Source: Neonectria sp. B-13 (lineage: Eukaryota > Ascomycota > Sordariomycetes > Hypocreales > Nectriaceae). Taken from it: DNA of 64,000 nucleotides. The position numbers and the translations under genes are program-made. This document shows, one piece after another, positions 45,941 to 57,304 of this stretch (within the stretch, counting starts at the first letter, position 1; each line of letters starts with the position of its first letter). The notes under the pieces are model-generated. The model was given only the letters and a program-made list of their open reading frames with translations, was not told where the DNA came from and made no database searches. The stretch spans positions 186,001-250,000 of the forward strand of contig NOKP01000014.1 in assembly GCA_002682825.1 (NCBI GenBank). The letters are read 5' to 3'.

Positions 45941-48742
45941 ATGACGGGCCCTTCCCCTTCCGTCGTTGACGTTCGCTTTGAACATTACCGTCCGGGGAAC
46001 ACCCTCGGCGTCCATGAGACAAGCCCGCGAGTCTCTTGGCGTTTTGCCAACGCTCCTCCAAATTTCGTGCAAGTCGAATACGAGATCGAGCTGAGCGAGA
46101 TCAAAGGCTCGGATCAGGTCGTTCTGTCCTCGACCCAGGTCTCTTCTGGGGAGTCTCACCTTGTTCCCTGGCCGGGGACTGAACCTCTCACGTCGAGAAA
46201 GAGATATTCTGTCCGTGTCCGAGCCCGCGGAGACGGACAGATCGACCCCCTGCCATGGAGCGAACCGGCATTCCTAGAACTCGGACTTCTCGACCGACAA
46301 GACTGGACAAGCAAGCTTATCTCGGCCCCTTGGTCAGAAGTCGACGTGGAAAAGCCCCAGCCTGAAGATTTGTTCCGAAAAGAGTTCACAGTTGGCGACA
46401 ATGTCTTCTCCGCGCGCCTCTATGTGACCGCACAAGGAGTCTACGAAGCTGAGATTAACGGAAAACGCGTCGGTGACTATTTCCTTGCGCCGGGCTGGAC
46501 TGCCTACGCTGGCCAGTTACAGTATCAGACTTACGATGTCACCAACCTCCTGTCATCTCAGGCCAACTGTGTCGGTTTCCGAGTTGCCGAGGGCTGGTAT
46601 AAAGGCAGACTGGGTTTTGGCGGTGGTCGTCGAAACCTGTACGGATCCCGCACCGCCGTGTTGGCGCAGCTCGAAATCCAGTATCGTGATGGGACAAGCC
46701 ATACCATCTGCACTGATGATACCTGGACTGCAATTCAAGGGCCGATCCGCCTCGCTGAGATATACGATGGTGAAACATACGACGCTACGGCTGAAATCCA
46801 TGGCTGGTCCAGCCCAGGTGCCGAGTCAGGGAACTGGAAGGGTGTCGAAGAATTGCCTTCCCTCCCCGATAGTGTTGCCCTCATTGCTGGCTTCAAGGAG
46901 CACGCGAGACGTCTCGATACCGTCCAGCCTGTCGAGAAGATTACGACACCGTCAGGAAAGATCATACTTGACTTTGGACAGAATCTCGTGGGCTACCTGC
47001 GAGTCAAGAAGATTCAAGGTCCGCGAGGTCACCGCCTCACTCTTTCGCATGCCGAGGTCCTCGAAAATGGAGAACTGGGCATCCGACCGCTCCGAATCTG
47101 CAAAGCTCGCGATACCTACGTTTTGCGAGGAGACGAGTCTGGAGAGTCGTACGAGCCACGGTTCACATTCCACGGTTTCCGTTATGCTCAGATCGATAAC
47201 TGGCCGTCTGACAACACTGACGTCTTTGGGGCCTTCGAGGCCGTTGTTTGCAACACGGACATGGAAGAGACTGGGTTCTTCTCCTGCTCTGACCCAAAGG
47301 TGAACAAACTATTCTCAAACACAAAATGGAGCATGAGGGGCAATTTCCTGTCGTTACCCACAGATTGCCCTCAGCGCGATGAACGCCTTGGTTGGACAGG
47401 GGACCTTGCTCTCTTCGCTCCAACAGCCACCTTCTTGTATGGTTGCTTTGGTGTTCTGCGGGACTGGCTTAGAGATGTGGCATTCGACCAAAAGGCACAA
47501 GGGGGCATTCCTCCTATGGTCTGTCCCAACGTACTTCAAGAAGACTTCTTCTGGGGCAACGTTTGGCCTGGAGCCATCTGGCATGATGTGACGGTCCTGG
47601 CTCCTTGGGCTCTTTGGGAGGAGACGGGAGATACTGCTATTCTCTCTCAGCAGTACGAGTCCATGGTAACTTGGCTGGATGTGATACCACGAAACCAATC
47701 GGGCTGCACACATCTGTGGGACTTCAAGTCGTTTCAGCTTGCTGTAAGTGTTCTTGAAACACCAGAGATGTATTGAACTGACGAGAAACAGGACTGGCTC
47801 GACCCGAATGCACCTCCTGATGAGCCATTCAAAGCAGTGACTGACCCATCTTTGGTTGCGAACGCCTTTCTGATCAAGTCTCTGGACCTAGTGGCCCACA
47901 CTGCAAAGTTGCTTGGCCGAATAGACGACGCAGCAAAGTATCAGACCCAAGCTGAAAATGCACGAAAGGAGTTCACAGAGGAGTACGTGAGCGGAAACGG
48001 GAGAGTTGTGTCGGATTCGCAGACAGCCTACTCGCTTGCCATCTGTTTCGACCTCCTCTCGCCACAACAGGTGAAGAGGGCTGGCGATCGTCTCGCAGAT
48101 GTCGTTCGAAGCAATTCTTTCAAGATTGGTACCGGATTCGCAGGCACACCCTATGTCTGTGAGGCCCTTACAAGGACAGGCCACGTCGATGTGGCGTATA
48201 AAATGCTACTGAACGAGAAATGCCCTTCTTGGCTGTACCCGATATCGATGGGTGCCACAACTATTTGGGAGCGCTGGGACAGCACGATGCCGGATGGATC
48301 CATCAACCCTGGCGAGATGACGTCCTTCAACCACTACGCGTTTGGTGCTGTCGCCAAATTCATGGTCGAGCGTCTTGCGGGTCTGCAACGCCTGAGTCCA
48401 GGCTGGAAGACATCCAGAGTCGAGCCTGTGCTTGGTGGAGGGTTTAGATCTGCGGCAGCAGAACATGTTACTCCATATGGCAAGGTGTCAAGCAGTTGGT
48501 CGGTTTCCGAAGAGAAGGATGGGCTGTTTAAGTTTGACCTTGAAGTTGTCGTTCCTCCAACAACGACGATGGAGGTTGTTCTGCCGGGTCTAGAGGGATC
48601 CAAGACTGAGTCAGTAGGCTCGGGTAAATGGTCGTTCTCGTCTGTGTTGAAGGGAAGCGACATTGAGCTGGGGGTTGAAGCCAAGAGGGGCTTTCCTTAT
48701 GACCTCATAGCTGATATGGAAGCCCAACGGGAAGCGAGTTGA
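45941..48742 (+). CDS. GH78 alpha-L-rhamnosidase, intracellular
   Basis: The model is join(45941..47743,47792..48742), 917 residues; the 48-bp intron (GTAAGT...ACAG) joins SFQLA to DWLDPNAPP. The enzyme releases terminal alpha-L-rhamnose from glycosides and rhamnogalacturonan fragments by inversion. N-terminal beta-sandwich modules (about 1-330, RVSWRF near 40) precede the (alpha/alpha)6 barrel with the family motif DCPQRDERLGWTGD at about 477-490, which carries acidic residues of the active site. A C-terminal beta domain ends near 917. ATG 45941 begins MTGPSPSVVDVRFEHY; an in-frame ATG at 45863 would add 26 residues with no homology-like character. Neither start gives a signal peptide, so it should act inside the cell on imported rhamnosides. 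Confidence 0.92.
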
Positions 48743-49517
48743 GCAATCTGAAGGTACTGTACAGCTGGTACTTTATGAAAAATATGACAGCCAGTCAGTG
48801 GTCCGTAATGAACATGTTGAACTTCAAACCGTCCCAGCCACGCAAAGCAGAGTGATCGCATTGCGGTCGCCGAATCGGACATTCTTTCCGACAGCCGATC
48901 GGCTTCTTCGGATAAGCTTACTCCTCTAGTCCCATTGCTCATGGCTGGAAGAAGATTCGGACACTGATATTTAACTCCGATTACCAACAAAGCCCCACAA
49001 GGCTTCATCATTGCGAACAGGGTTGAAGATAAAGATGGTTCTAGGACGAACACTTCCCCGCACTCTCACCGACTGATTGGACTTCCCAGCCACGCCAATT
49101 ACGTTGCTCCACTAGAGAACGATATGTTATCGATGGTAATATTTTAGGTAAAATGCCTTTGTGTTTCTCTTACTCGGTTATCGATGATACGATGCCAGGA
49201 ACCTTTGTGCTGCTACTCCCTTCCTGGCCCGAGGACGACAGAACTCGGAAGACACTAGTAGTTTGTCAACTGGAGGGGCAGATAAGGAAGTGGAAATGGG
49301 GGTTTTATCCCGCTGCGATGCCGTCATCAAGGATGTTCGTTTGTAAGTGCCAAGGAGCTTCTGATATCTCGGCGTTTGATCTGGGTGCGAAAATCGGAGG
49401 GTTGAAGTAACGGAGGTTATAAATGAGCCTGTTTCTCTCAGTGATTTGGAACGATCAGACCGACCACTCTAGTTGAATCTCCGTATCCTTGGCTCCATTT
49501 ATCTGATATCTATTACA
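48743..49517. other. Intergenic region GH78-asparaginase-like gene
   Basis: Same-strand spacing of about 775 bp holding the GH78 3' UTR and the next promoter. No gene is seen. Confidence 0.5.
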
Positions 49518-50978
49518 ATGTTGCCTCAGTTCTTCACCACCACGGCGCGGGCCCTGGCACTAGGCGTTCTCGCGCTACCACTGGCACAAGCCAGCTTCGA
49601 TAAGGGTCTGGACTGGATCTCTACCAATGCTTCCTTGCCCAAAGTCGTGTAAGTGATGTTGACGTTCTTCAAGCCCCAATATTAACATCATCACCATAGT
49701 ATCTATAGTGCAAGAGGTACCATTCTATCTGCTTCGAACTATAGTCGACTGGACAACGTCAATTACGGCGCTGGGGTGGGGCCTACGCCTCAAGAGTTGA
49801 TAGGAAATGTCTCGGAAGTGCTGGACGTCGCCCAGTTGGCCGTGGTGAACTTCGAGGTCCCTGGAGGCAGCTCTGGTCTGAATTCGTCGCTGTACCTTAA
49901 CATCAGCCAGCACGCGAACCGACAACTTTGCGCCGAGGGATCTGACATTGTTGGTGCAATTATGTTCCATGGAACAAACACTCTTGAAGAAACGGTCAGT
50001 GCTTTGGAGACAGTTACTCGCATGTTGCTGATATATTGTAGGCATTTGGCGTGGACTTGACATTCAACTGCTCAAAGCCGTTTATTGCCACTGGAGCTAT
50101 GCGGCCGGACAGCTACATTTCTCCCGACGGAAGATCGAATTTCTACCAAGCTGTAGCAGCTGCGGTGTCGCCGGCTTCACGCAACCGTGGTGGTCTCATT
50201 GCCTTCAACGACAGGTGAGCGAAGCAGATGCCACGCGTAAATTGCGTAGCTAACAACTCTCAGGATCACCTCGATCTTCTACTCCACAAAGCTGAACGCC
50301 AACACACCCGATACTTTCAAATCTCTTGAGCAAGGAAATCTCGGCGCTTTCCTCGGAGGGCAACCGTTTTACTACTTTGACGCCGGCTACCCGACTGGTC
50401 GACCCTACTTTGACATTACCAACACCACAGAGCTCTCTTCTGTCATTGTTCTTTATGGTCACCGTGAGTAACGAGAAGACAGAAGCAGAAGGTTGAGAAT
50501 TTACATCCTAACTAAATCTCAGAGGGTTTCGACGCATCGTTGATGTACGCCGCGGTCGCCAACGGAGCCAAGTAAGTGTCACCAATGTTCAGTGACTCCA
50601 GTTTGCTGACTATCACTCCAGAGGTCTGGTACTACTCGGTCCTGGTGCAGCTCAAGTTAGCCCCAGTGCTCAAGAAGCTGCTGCGGACCTCTTTGCCAAG
50701 GGGATCCCAATTGTTGCCGTGGCTCGCCCTGTGACGGGCACAGGAGTCCCTGGTAGATTCCCAGGTGCCATGTATGTTTCGATTGACCCGTGGTCTAAAG
50801 ACGTCCTAACGTATCGTCTAGCTTTTACTCGTCCTATGTCGGTGCGGAGCAGGCTAGAATTATGCTTCAACTGGCGCTTAATGCCGGTCTCAGCCTGGAC
50901 GAGATCCGAAACGTGTTTGAGGACCCGCTTAGAAAGGCAGTCTATGGCTCATGGGCTAGCCAGCAGGCCTACTACTAA
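49518..50978 (+). CDS. Secreted L-asparaginase-family protein with substituted catalytic residues
   Basis: The model is join(49518..49648,49700..49994,50042..50214,50264..50463,50523..50571,50622..50771,50822..50978), 384 residues, seven exons with 47-59 bp introns, all restoring frame. A signal peptide (ALALGVLALPLAQA) is cut near residue 25. The fold of type II asparaginase/glutaminase is clear: TGAMRPD with DGRSNFYQAV (159-180), SKP with the expected Lys154, and the C-terminal small domain (GVPGRFPGA). Active asparaginases have a catalytic Thr in ATGGTI; here it reads SARGTI (47-52), so the Thr is Ala48 and a Gly is Arg49. The second motif HGTDT is HGTNT (134-138): Thr136 stays, Asp is Asn137. 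The substrate-binding GS-D/E-D segment is also altered (VPGGSSGLN). Reading frame and splice sites are intact, so this looks like a maintained pseudoenzyme, not a dead gene. Confidence 0.87.
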
Positions 50979-51431
50979 TAGTCAATGGCGCCACGAGCAA
51001 GTAACTGAATCGAGTCGTGGGAATGAGGAATGAATATTTATGACAGTACGATGGGAATACAATGTCACTGCCGTTCGCTTTATTTAAGTTGATTGATCAC
51101 ATGAGTCTTGAACTTTTGGAGGTTGCACGAAAGGAATTAGATTAAAGAGGGAGTCGCATAACACAACTATGTACTTATGAAACTGTTACATGTCTGGTCT
51201 CGACATCTGAACTAGTGCCATTTGTCGCGTCGCCGCTCCCCAATTACTCGTCGACCAACCCCTTCAGAATAGCTAATGTTAAGGCCGGGCTGACGAGAAA
51301 GATGGAAAATGAGGTTGTTGAGTTAAGAAATGCCAGATTTCAAGTATGGCACTGTACAACTCCTGAGAGCCAGCTCCGCCCCGATCCCAGCCGGTCGTCC
51401 TGTTGCCGGCCGGCGTAACCGAGTTGACAGC
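50979..51431. other. Convergent 3' region
   Basis: About 450 AT-richer bases between the stops of the asparaginase-like gene and the polygalacturonase gene. No gene is seen. Confidence 0.5.
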
Positions 51432-52565
51432 TTAGCAAGAGGCACCGCTGGGGACGCCCTTGCACTTGCTGGAGGTCTTTCCGCCAGTGACCTTGTTTCC
51501 GGTCCAGGTCCAGTTCTTGCACGAGGCGCAGAGGAGGTAGATGTTGGTGCCGGAGGAAGCGACGGAGCCAGTGACCTTGTTGATGGTGACGTCGGTGATG
51601 GGGACGCCGGCGGTGGGGGTGCCAGTAGGGCTGCCGTTCTCGTAGTCCTGCTCGATGACGATGCCGTACTTGGCGATGTTGGACAGAGTGATACCGTCGT
51701 ACTTGACGTCCGAGACAGAGCCGGTAGCGCCGGAGACGGTCTTGATGCGGACACCGTTGTCGGAGTTGGAGATCTTGGAGTTCAGGATGCGGACAGTCTT
51801 GACAACGTTGTCGCTGCGGCCGCCGACGGAACCGATGGACAGACCGTGGCCACCGGAGCAGCTTCCACCAGTGAAGGTGATGTTGGTGCCGGAGTTGATG
51901 GCGAGGCAGTCGTCCTGGTTCTTGACGATGGCGCCGGAGATGTAGACGCCAGTGGAGGAGCCGACATCGAAAGCATCGGTGTTGTGGCCGCCCTTGGTGT
52001 CGCCGAGGGAGTTGTCCAGGTTGACACCGTAGACTCCGAGGTTGGTGGCGCCGTTGATGCTGAAGGCCTGGACGGGGGTGTTGAGAACATTGAGGTTCTT
52101 GATGTTGGAGTTCTTGAGCGAGTGGGCGCTGAAGAACTTGGGCTTGGTCTTGCCGCCGTTGCTGCCCTTGGTATCCCACCAGCGCTGGCCCTGGCAGTCG
52201 ATGGAGTGACCGGAGGCACCCTCGATGAGGAGGTTGCTACCAGTGAAGGAGATTAGAGGACCTTCCCACTCCTTGTAGCCGAAGGTAGTCTTTCCCTGGA
52301 AGATGACCTTGTGGGGGGTTAATATGAGAGTGTGTATTGTTCAGGGCTCAAAGCCACTTACATGAGTACCAGTGGTCAGCTTGGTCAGGTCCAGAGTAGT
52401 GCCGGCAGGGACAACGATGTCCTTGAGGATGATGGTGGAGCAGCTGGCCTTGTTCTTGATGGCGGTGGCGGCATCGGTGAAGGTGCAGCTGGCACGGGGA
52501 GCCACGATGGGGGTGGCAAGGACGGACGAGGCCAAAGCCCCGAGGACGAAGAAGACGGAGTGCAT
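51432..52565 (-). CDS. GH28 endo-polygalacturonase, secreted
   Basis: The model is complement(join(51432..52307,52362..52565)), 359 residues. The 54-bp intron (GTAAGT...ACAAG) joins LTTGTH to [10 protein letters not shown]. It hydrolyses alpha-1,4-galacturonan in pectin outside the cell. A signal peptide ([14 protein letters not shown]) and probably a short propeptide (TPIVAPR) precede the mature start at ASCTFTD. The beta-helix catalytic set is complete: NTD (177-179), QDDCL (199-203, two Asp), GGHG (220-223, His) and RIK (255-257). There are paired Cys at the ends ([11 protein letters not shown]). The length is typical, so it looks fully functional. It is transcribed towards the asparaginase-like gene. 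Confidence 0.96.
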
Positions 52566-55069
52566 GGCTGTAAGTTGTAAGTGCGGTGAAACTATGTCAA
52601 ATAGTTGTTCTGTGAAAGAGTGTGAGTGTTTGAAGAGAGTGTTGAAGAATGAAGAACGAATGAATGAATGAAGAAAGACTGAATTGTGCTGGTTTGCAAG
52701 TTACAACTACGATGCCAAGCACGCAAGCTATATACTCTTGGACCTGTTTATTCGCATTTCCCCCTAAACACCTTGACGTGATAATGCCGGTAGCCATTAC
52801 GGTGGTTCGTATCTACTCCACGGTCCACGGCGCTGCAACGGGAAATCTCGGTCCGCTCGGCATCAAGCGAATCGATCAAATTGACCAACACGGGCCCACT
52901 CGATTCCTGAATTTCGGCATCAGCCGTGGGGAGCCTAGTCGGTCAACCCGGACTACCATGGGGACGGGTCGGAGCTATTTGGCCAACACCCCTGCAACGG
53001 CTAACACGGCAGCTAAGGCTCCTTTTCGGGTTTCACTAAGACTCGGAAACACCCCATTATGCCGAACTAATAACGGTTATTGCTGAAGCTTCTTCAAACA
53101 TGGCCCCCCAAAAGGGCCCTTGAGTTGTCTTGCCAAAGAATCGCGATAAATTGATTGGTGGCTTGGTTATTCCCCGCGTGCCGCTAGGTTCGAGCGTGCA
53201 GGTTGTGGTGGGAAGTCTTGGCCGATCCGGACTCCCGGGACCGTGAGAATACGAAGTTCTAGAACGTGCGTGGCCCTGCATATTGAATTCCTTGGCTGAT
53301 GTTTGACAGCCAGTGGTGGAAACCCATTACACAGGTTAGGTGGGTGGCTGGCAACCCATGGATATCAAAGCGATGATGGCAGACTGAGAGTTGACATGAG
53401 AACTGATGAGAACTGATGCGCCACGTGCTTCAGGTGACGCGTTCAATTGAGCACAATGCGTTGTACTTGGCTGAGGGGCAATAATTGCGCAATACTTCAA
53501 CCGGTTCTCTTAGAGACCAGGTCTCTTCTTCCGATAATCCCGTGAAAGCCTCAGGTCTTATCACTGTTCGGCGTAGAAAGAGGGTTATCAGTGTCTCCAC
53601 AAAGCTCAAGCCCCTAACCTAGAATATCGCAATGGAGCATTCACAAAGGGTGCAGTATTTGAAAATTAAGTTCAGACATCACATTGTCTCAGGTTGATTT
53701 GGACACTCAAGGAAGATATCACGAATTTCTCAAAGCTGCCTCCGCCAAACCGAAATCTTACGACCTAATTTGGGACAGGAAAGCTGTTGGTGTCCATGAA
53801 AGGTGACAGAAGGAGGGAGGGGAAACCACTCCCCAAGGCATGAGAGTCTTGATAAGTGCTCTGAGTGACTATATGGTGAGAGGGTTGGAGACGTGCAGAT
53901 GATAATAGTGAGTTAAGACTGAGTTGGAACAAAGTGTAGCGAGTCAGTAATTCGAATTTAGATCCTCAATTTCCAAGTTTGAATACCCTAAGAGAGTAAG
54001 GTCAGACCGCCTTGTGGGTTTATGGACCAGGGAAAGAAAAAAAACCGGGGATCTGGGAACGTAATGCACAGTGTCTAAAAGGGAGGAGAAAGTCGTATGA
54101 CATTGAGTGAGACAATAATGCGCAGATAGTCAGTAGAATGACACACCTTGCATGGTGACCCAGTATACTCCACAGTATGCTACGGTGAACTTCAGTGGGA
54201 AACAATGCGGTTATGACTTCACAATACTTTGGAAAACAAACCTGGTTGGCATGAAGCAACAGTCTGCCGTTCTTTTCTAGTTGAGCCTTAGGTGGATGAA
54301 GTCGGACCAAAGAAATAAGGAGCTTCCGTTGAGTCCACACCGAATTACACCAAATCTCCCTCCTTGAGCAGATGAACTTGCCAAAAGCTTTGCTAACCTA
54401 CACCTTGGCTGATGAATAAAAGAACATCGTAGTCCAGCGATCCTATGCCTGAACCAAATTCCAATGCACAGCGATCCGTTCTTATGAACCTTTCATATTT
54501 CTCGCTGCACATGTATCTGCAGTACTGCTTTCTTCTTGCCGAACACTAGTTTTTCAAAAGGCCTACTCAGAAGCGTTATTTTCCTGACCGCCGAAGAATC
54601 GCTCATCGTAGCACTTCCAAAGATGGTGTCAAAGCCCAGCTCGTCCTCTCAACATAGTTAAGCCAGAAATGACCAGTCTCCTAGCATATACGTAGACAAA
54701 AATGGAAAGAAACTTAGTCCCCCCGTTCAAACTATTCCGTGTTAGCTAATAACCGAGCTCTCCGGCGTACATCATAGACTTTCCACCAATCATCAATCCA
54801 ACAGAAGACATCTCAATTACGTCGAGTGGTGACTACCAAGGTTACATACAGGTATATAAAGCACGAATTGAGTAGGCCCGGCATATGAATTCCATATTCT
54901 CCACGCCACCCACATTGTACCTTCAAAGACAAGTCATAGTCTCTAAAGCAATCTTCTGAGACTTGTTTTTACTGCCGCCTCTGCCGACTTGAACTTGGAC
55001 TGCGTCAAACCTCTCCTGGTATCGTTTTTTGCAAGCATTGAACGGAGGTATATTCGGAGATGGCTATAA
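52566..55069. other. 2.5-kb region: GH28 promoter and MFS 3' flank
   Basis: The GH28 5' flank (to about 53.3 kb) is followed by mixed sequence up to the MFS gene end. Short frames (up to 140 codons) have no family features. No transposon ends or RNA genes were recognised. Some of it may be decayed repeat sequence, but no element can be named. Confidence 0.45.
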
Positions 55070-56705
55070 CTAACCGATAGGATAGGCCTTGGATAGGTAC
55101 AGAATCGCCAGGCAGAGGATAATTTCAATTGCAAAAAACATAGTCGCCATCTCGTACCCAATGGGGAAATGGGGTGCTTCGCCCGTGTCGTAAATGAGTA
55201 GAGGCACCCAGGCTTGAAACGTGAATGCCGCAGTTTCCACAACACCGATGACAAGCGCACGATGCTCAGCTGAATACGACAGGAGCTCGTTGATCCAAGT
55301 GATGATGAGAGCACCAGCACCGGTTTCGCAGAACGTGAGCAACCAGCCCGCCATCATGGCAGCTTGATTATGCTCCGGCCACACCGATAGAATGATGGTG
55401 CCAATCATGGACACCAAGCAAGCTACAATGATAAGCGGCCATCGCAACCCAATTGCGTCCGAAGTCCAGGCGTAACTGAGAGTGAAGATGATTTGAAGTC
55501 CGTATCCGGCGCTGGGAATAATGTTGACTTCCTCTGTGCTCCACCGACCTGTGTCCTTTAGCCAGAGGTTGAAGTACGAGTAGATTTTGATCCCGAGAAC
55601 GTGGGCGATGAAGATGGCGCAGAACATGTAGACATGCCAGGTTGAGAGGACACGGCGTACAATCTTCCAGGTTAGCTTCTTCATCGGAGCGCGACCGTGT
55701 TTCAGCATTCGATCATTGGCCATTTGGAGGTCTTCAGGCTTGAGCCAATAAGCCTTGGAGGAGGTTGGGGAATCGGGGAGAGCCCAGTACCCATAGAGAC
55801 AGACGGGGATCCCAATGATACCTAAGGATATGTCAGTAACGCATTGCCGCAAGAACTCGAGTAGACATACCATCAAAGACAAAAAGCCATTGCCAGGCTC
55901 TCAATCCACTTCGTCCGTCCATGCCAGAATAAAGAGCGGCTTGAAGGTACCTATTCAGGATGTAAGTGAAGTCCAGATTCGTTCAGAAGGCAACCAACCC
56001 TGAAAACATCTGAGCAGCACTAGAGGACGCTTGGAAAATACAAGCTCGCTTGCCCAACTCCATGGGGGTATACCAACTACCCAGGAGCGTCATTACGCCA
56101 GGATACGCCGAGGCTTCGAGCAGGCCGACAACGAAACGAAGTCCACAGAGAGTTTTAACGTCCTTGGCGCCTGCCATGCCTATGACGATGAAGCTCCAGA
56201 TAAGCTCAGCAGTCGGTAGCCATATTGAAGGACGGATCTTGGTGATGATGATTTGTGAGGGCAGCTGACCAACGATGTACCCGACCGTCCAGAAGGTACT
56301 CAGGTAGTTGAGGTCGTTCCCAGTCATCTCGAGATCTTCCTTCATGCCGGAGACGTACGCATTACTGACCTGCACGACGGTTGGTCAGCCAGGATCAACC
56401 TCGCAGATGATCGGTCTCCTAGGGGTAAGCAGATTTTCACTTACATTAGTCTGGTCTAGATATTTGACAAAGTAGGCGATGCAGCAGTACGACAATATCC
56501 ACCAGTCAAGTTTGGCGATGAGCTTGCGTTCCTCCGGCGATTTATCGAACGTGTCCCACAGCACAGCGAGTATCCGTTGCTTCAGAGGCCGACGCTCTTG
56601 TTGAGGTAACTCTTCATCGCTCGTCGTTGTCTCGTTGACGTTTGCATGTTTTTGGCCTACCAACTGCTGGCTCAAGCGGTTGCTTGCCGTCGGAGAAGTC
56701 TCCAT
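55070..56705 (-). CDS. MFS transporter, Dal5/allantoate-type (anion:cation symporter family)
   Basis: The model is complement(join(55070..55821,55871..55950,55999..56369,56445..56705)), 487 residues; the 48-75 bp introns each restore codons (LDQTN-VSNAYVSG; MFSG-YLQAAL; FDG-IIGIPV). Twelve membrane segments can be traced. The family signature is KYLDQTNVSNAYVSGMKEDL near 80-100, then RFVVGLLEASAYPG and WYTPMELGKRA. Members of this group import allantoate, ureidosuccinate, nicotinate-type anions or dipeptides by proton symport across the plasma membrane. The C-terminus is uncertain: translation stops at 55070 (AYPIG), but a GTTAGT donor there could splice to 55018, adding ~21 basic residues. 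It is divergent from the dipeptidase gene starting 600 bp away, so nitrogen or dipeptide uptake is a reasonable guess; the substrate is not read from sequence. Confidence 0.88.
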
Positions 56706-57304
56706 TCTGGCGAGATTATCGAATTGGACAACCTTGATTGTAACAATATTGGCCCTAGTAGAAAGCGGAAGAAGGAATGACTATCTCAGTATAACCTCCC
56801 CATCTTGCCTCCATTGCGCATGGCATTCTTAAGTACATGGCGATCAGTTCACTCTATTTTGCGAGTCAAGTCAGCCCCACCTAGCTATGAGAACGTGATT
56901 GACGTCGGCGATGGCGACGAGATAGGTCAGACCCAATCATTGACCTTCTCATGAACGGATTTCCAATCTCATGCAATCCACCCGACCCTACAAAGCGGAG
57001 GGAGACCGCTTGTTCTTGACTGATGCAGTAAAAAGAGCGTCGGGACACCTCCGACTCACGTTTGGGGATCTTCAATTGTAGCCTGCTTCGGTTAGTACGA
57101 GCGGGAATAACCCGGTTTGTTTACTCTTAGTACCGGGTTCCAGCTGTTCGGGGATTTGGATTAACTGCTTATATGACAGGGTAGTTATCCTTTACGGGTA
57201 CATATCATTTTGGTCTCAATAGGCTCTTCCCCGACCTCGTTACCTCGCTTAAACACTCATGCAGTATTGTTCAGAATACACTTCACCTAGCTACTGCATT
57301 CATC
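56706..57304. promoter_or_regulatory. Shared divergent promoter, MFS transporter / M19 dipeptidase
   Basis: A 599-bp gap between divergent start codons. GATA-type sites (HGATAR) are seen: TTATC at 56716-56720, GATAG at 56931-56935 and TTATC at 57185-57189. AreA/Nit2 GATA factors use such sites for nitrogen-dependent control, so co-regulation by nitrogen is possible. Single GATA hexamers are common by chance. Confidence 0.45.

Noticed and set aside
49518..50978. Reading the asparaginase-like gene as a pseudogene
   Set aside because: All seven exons stay in frame with good splice sites and no stop; only active-site residues are changed.
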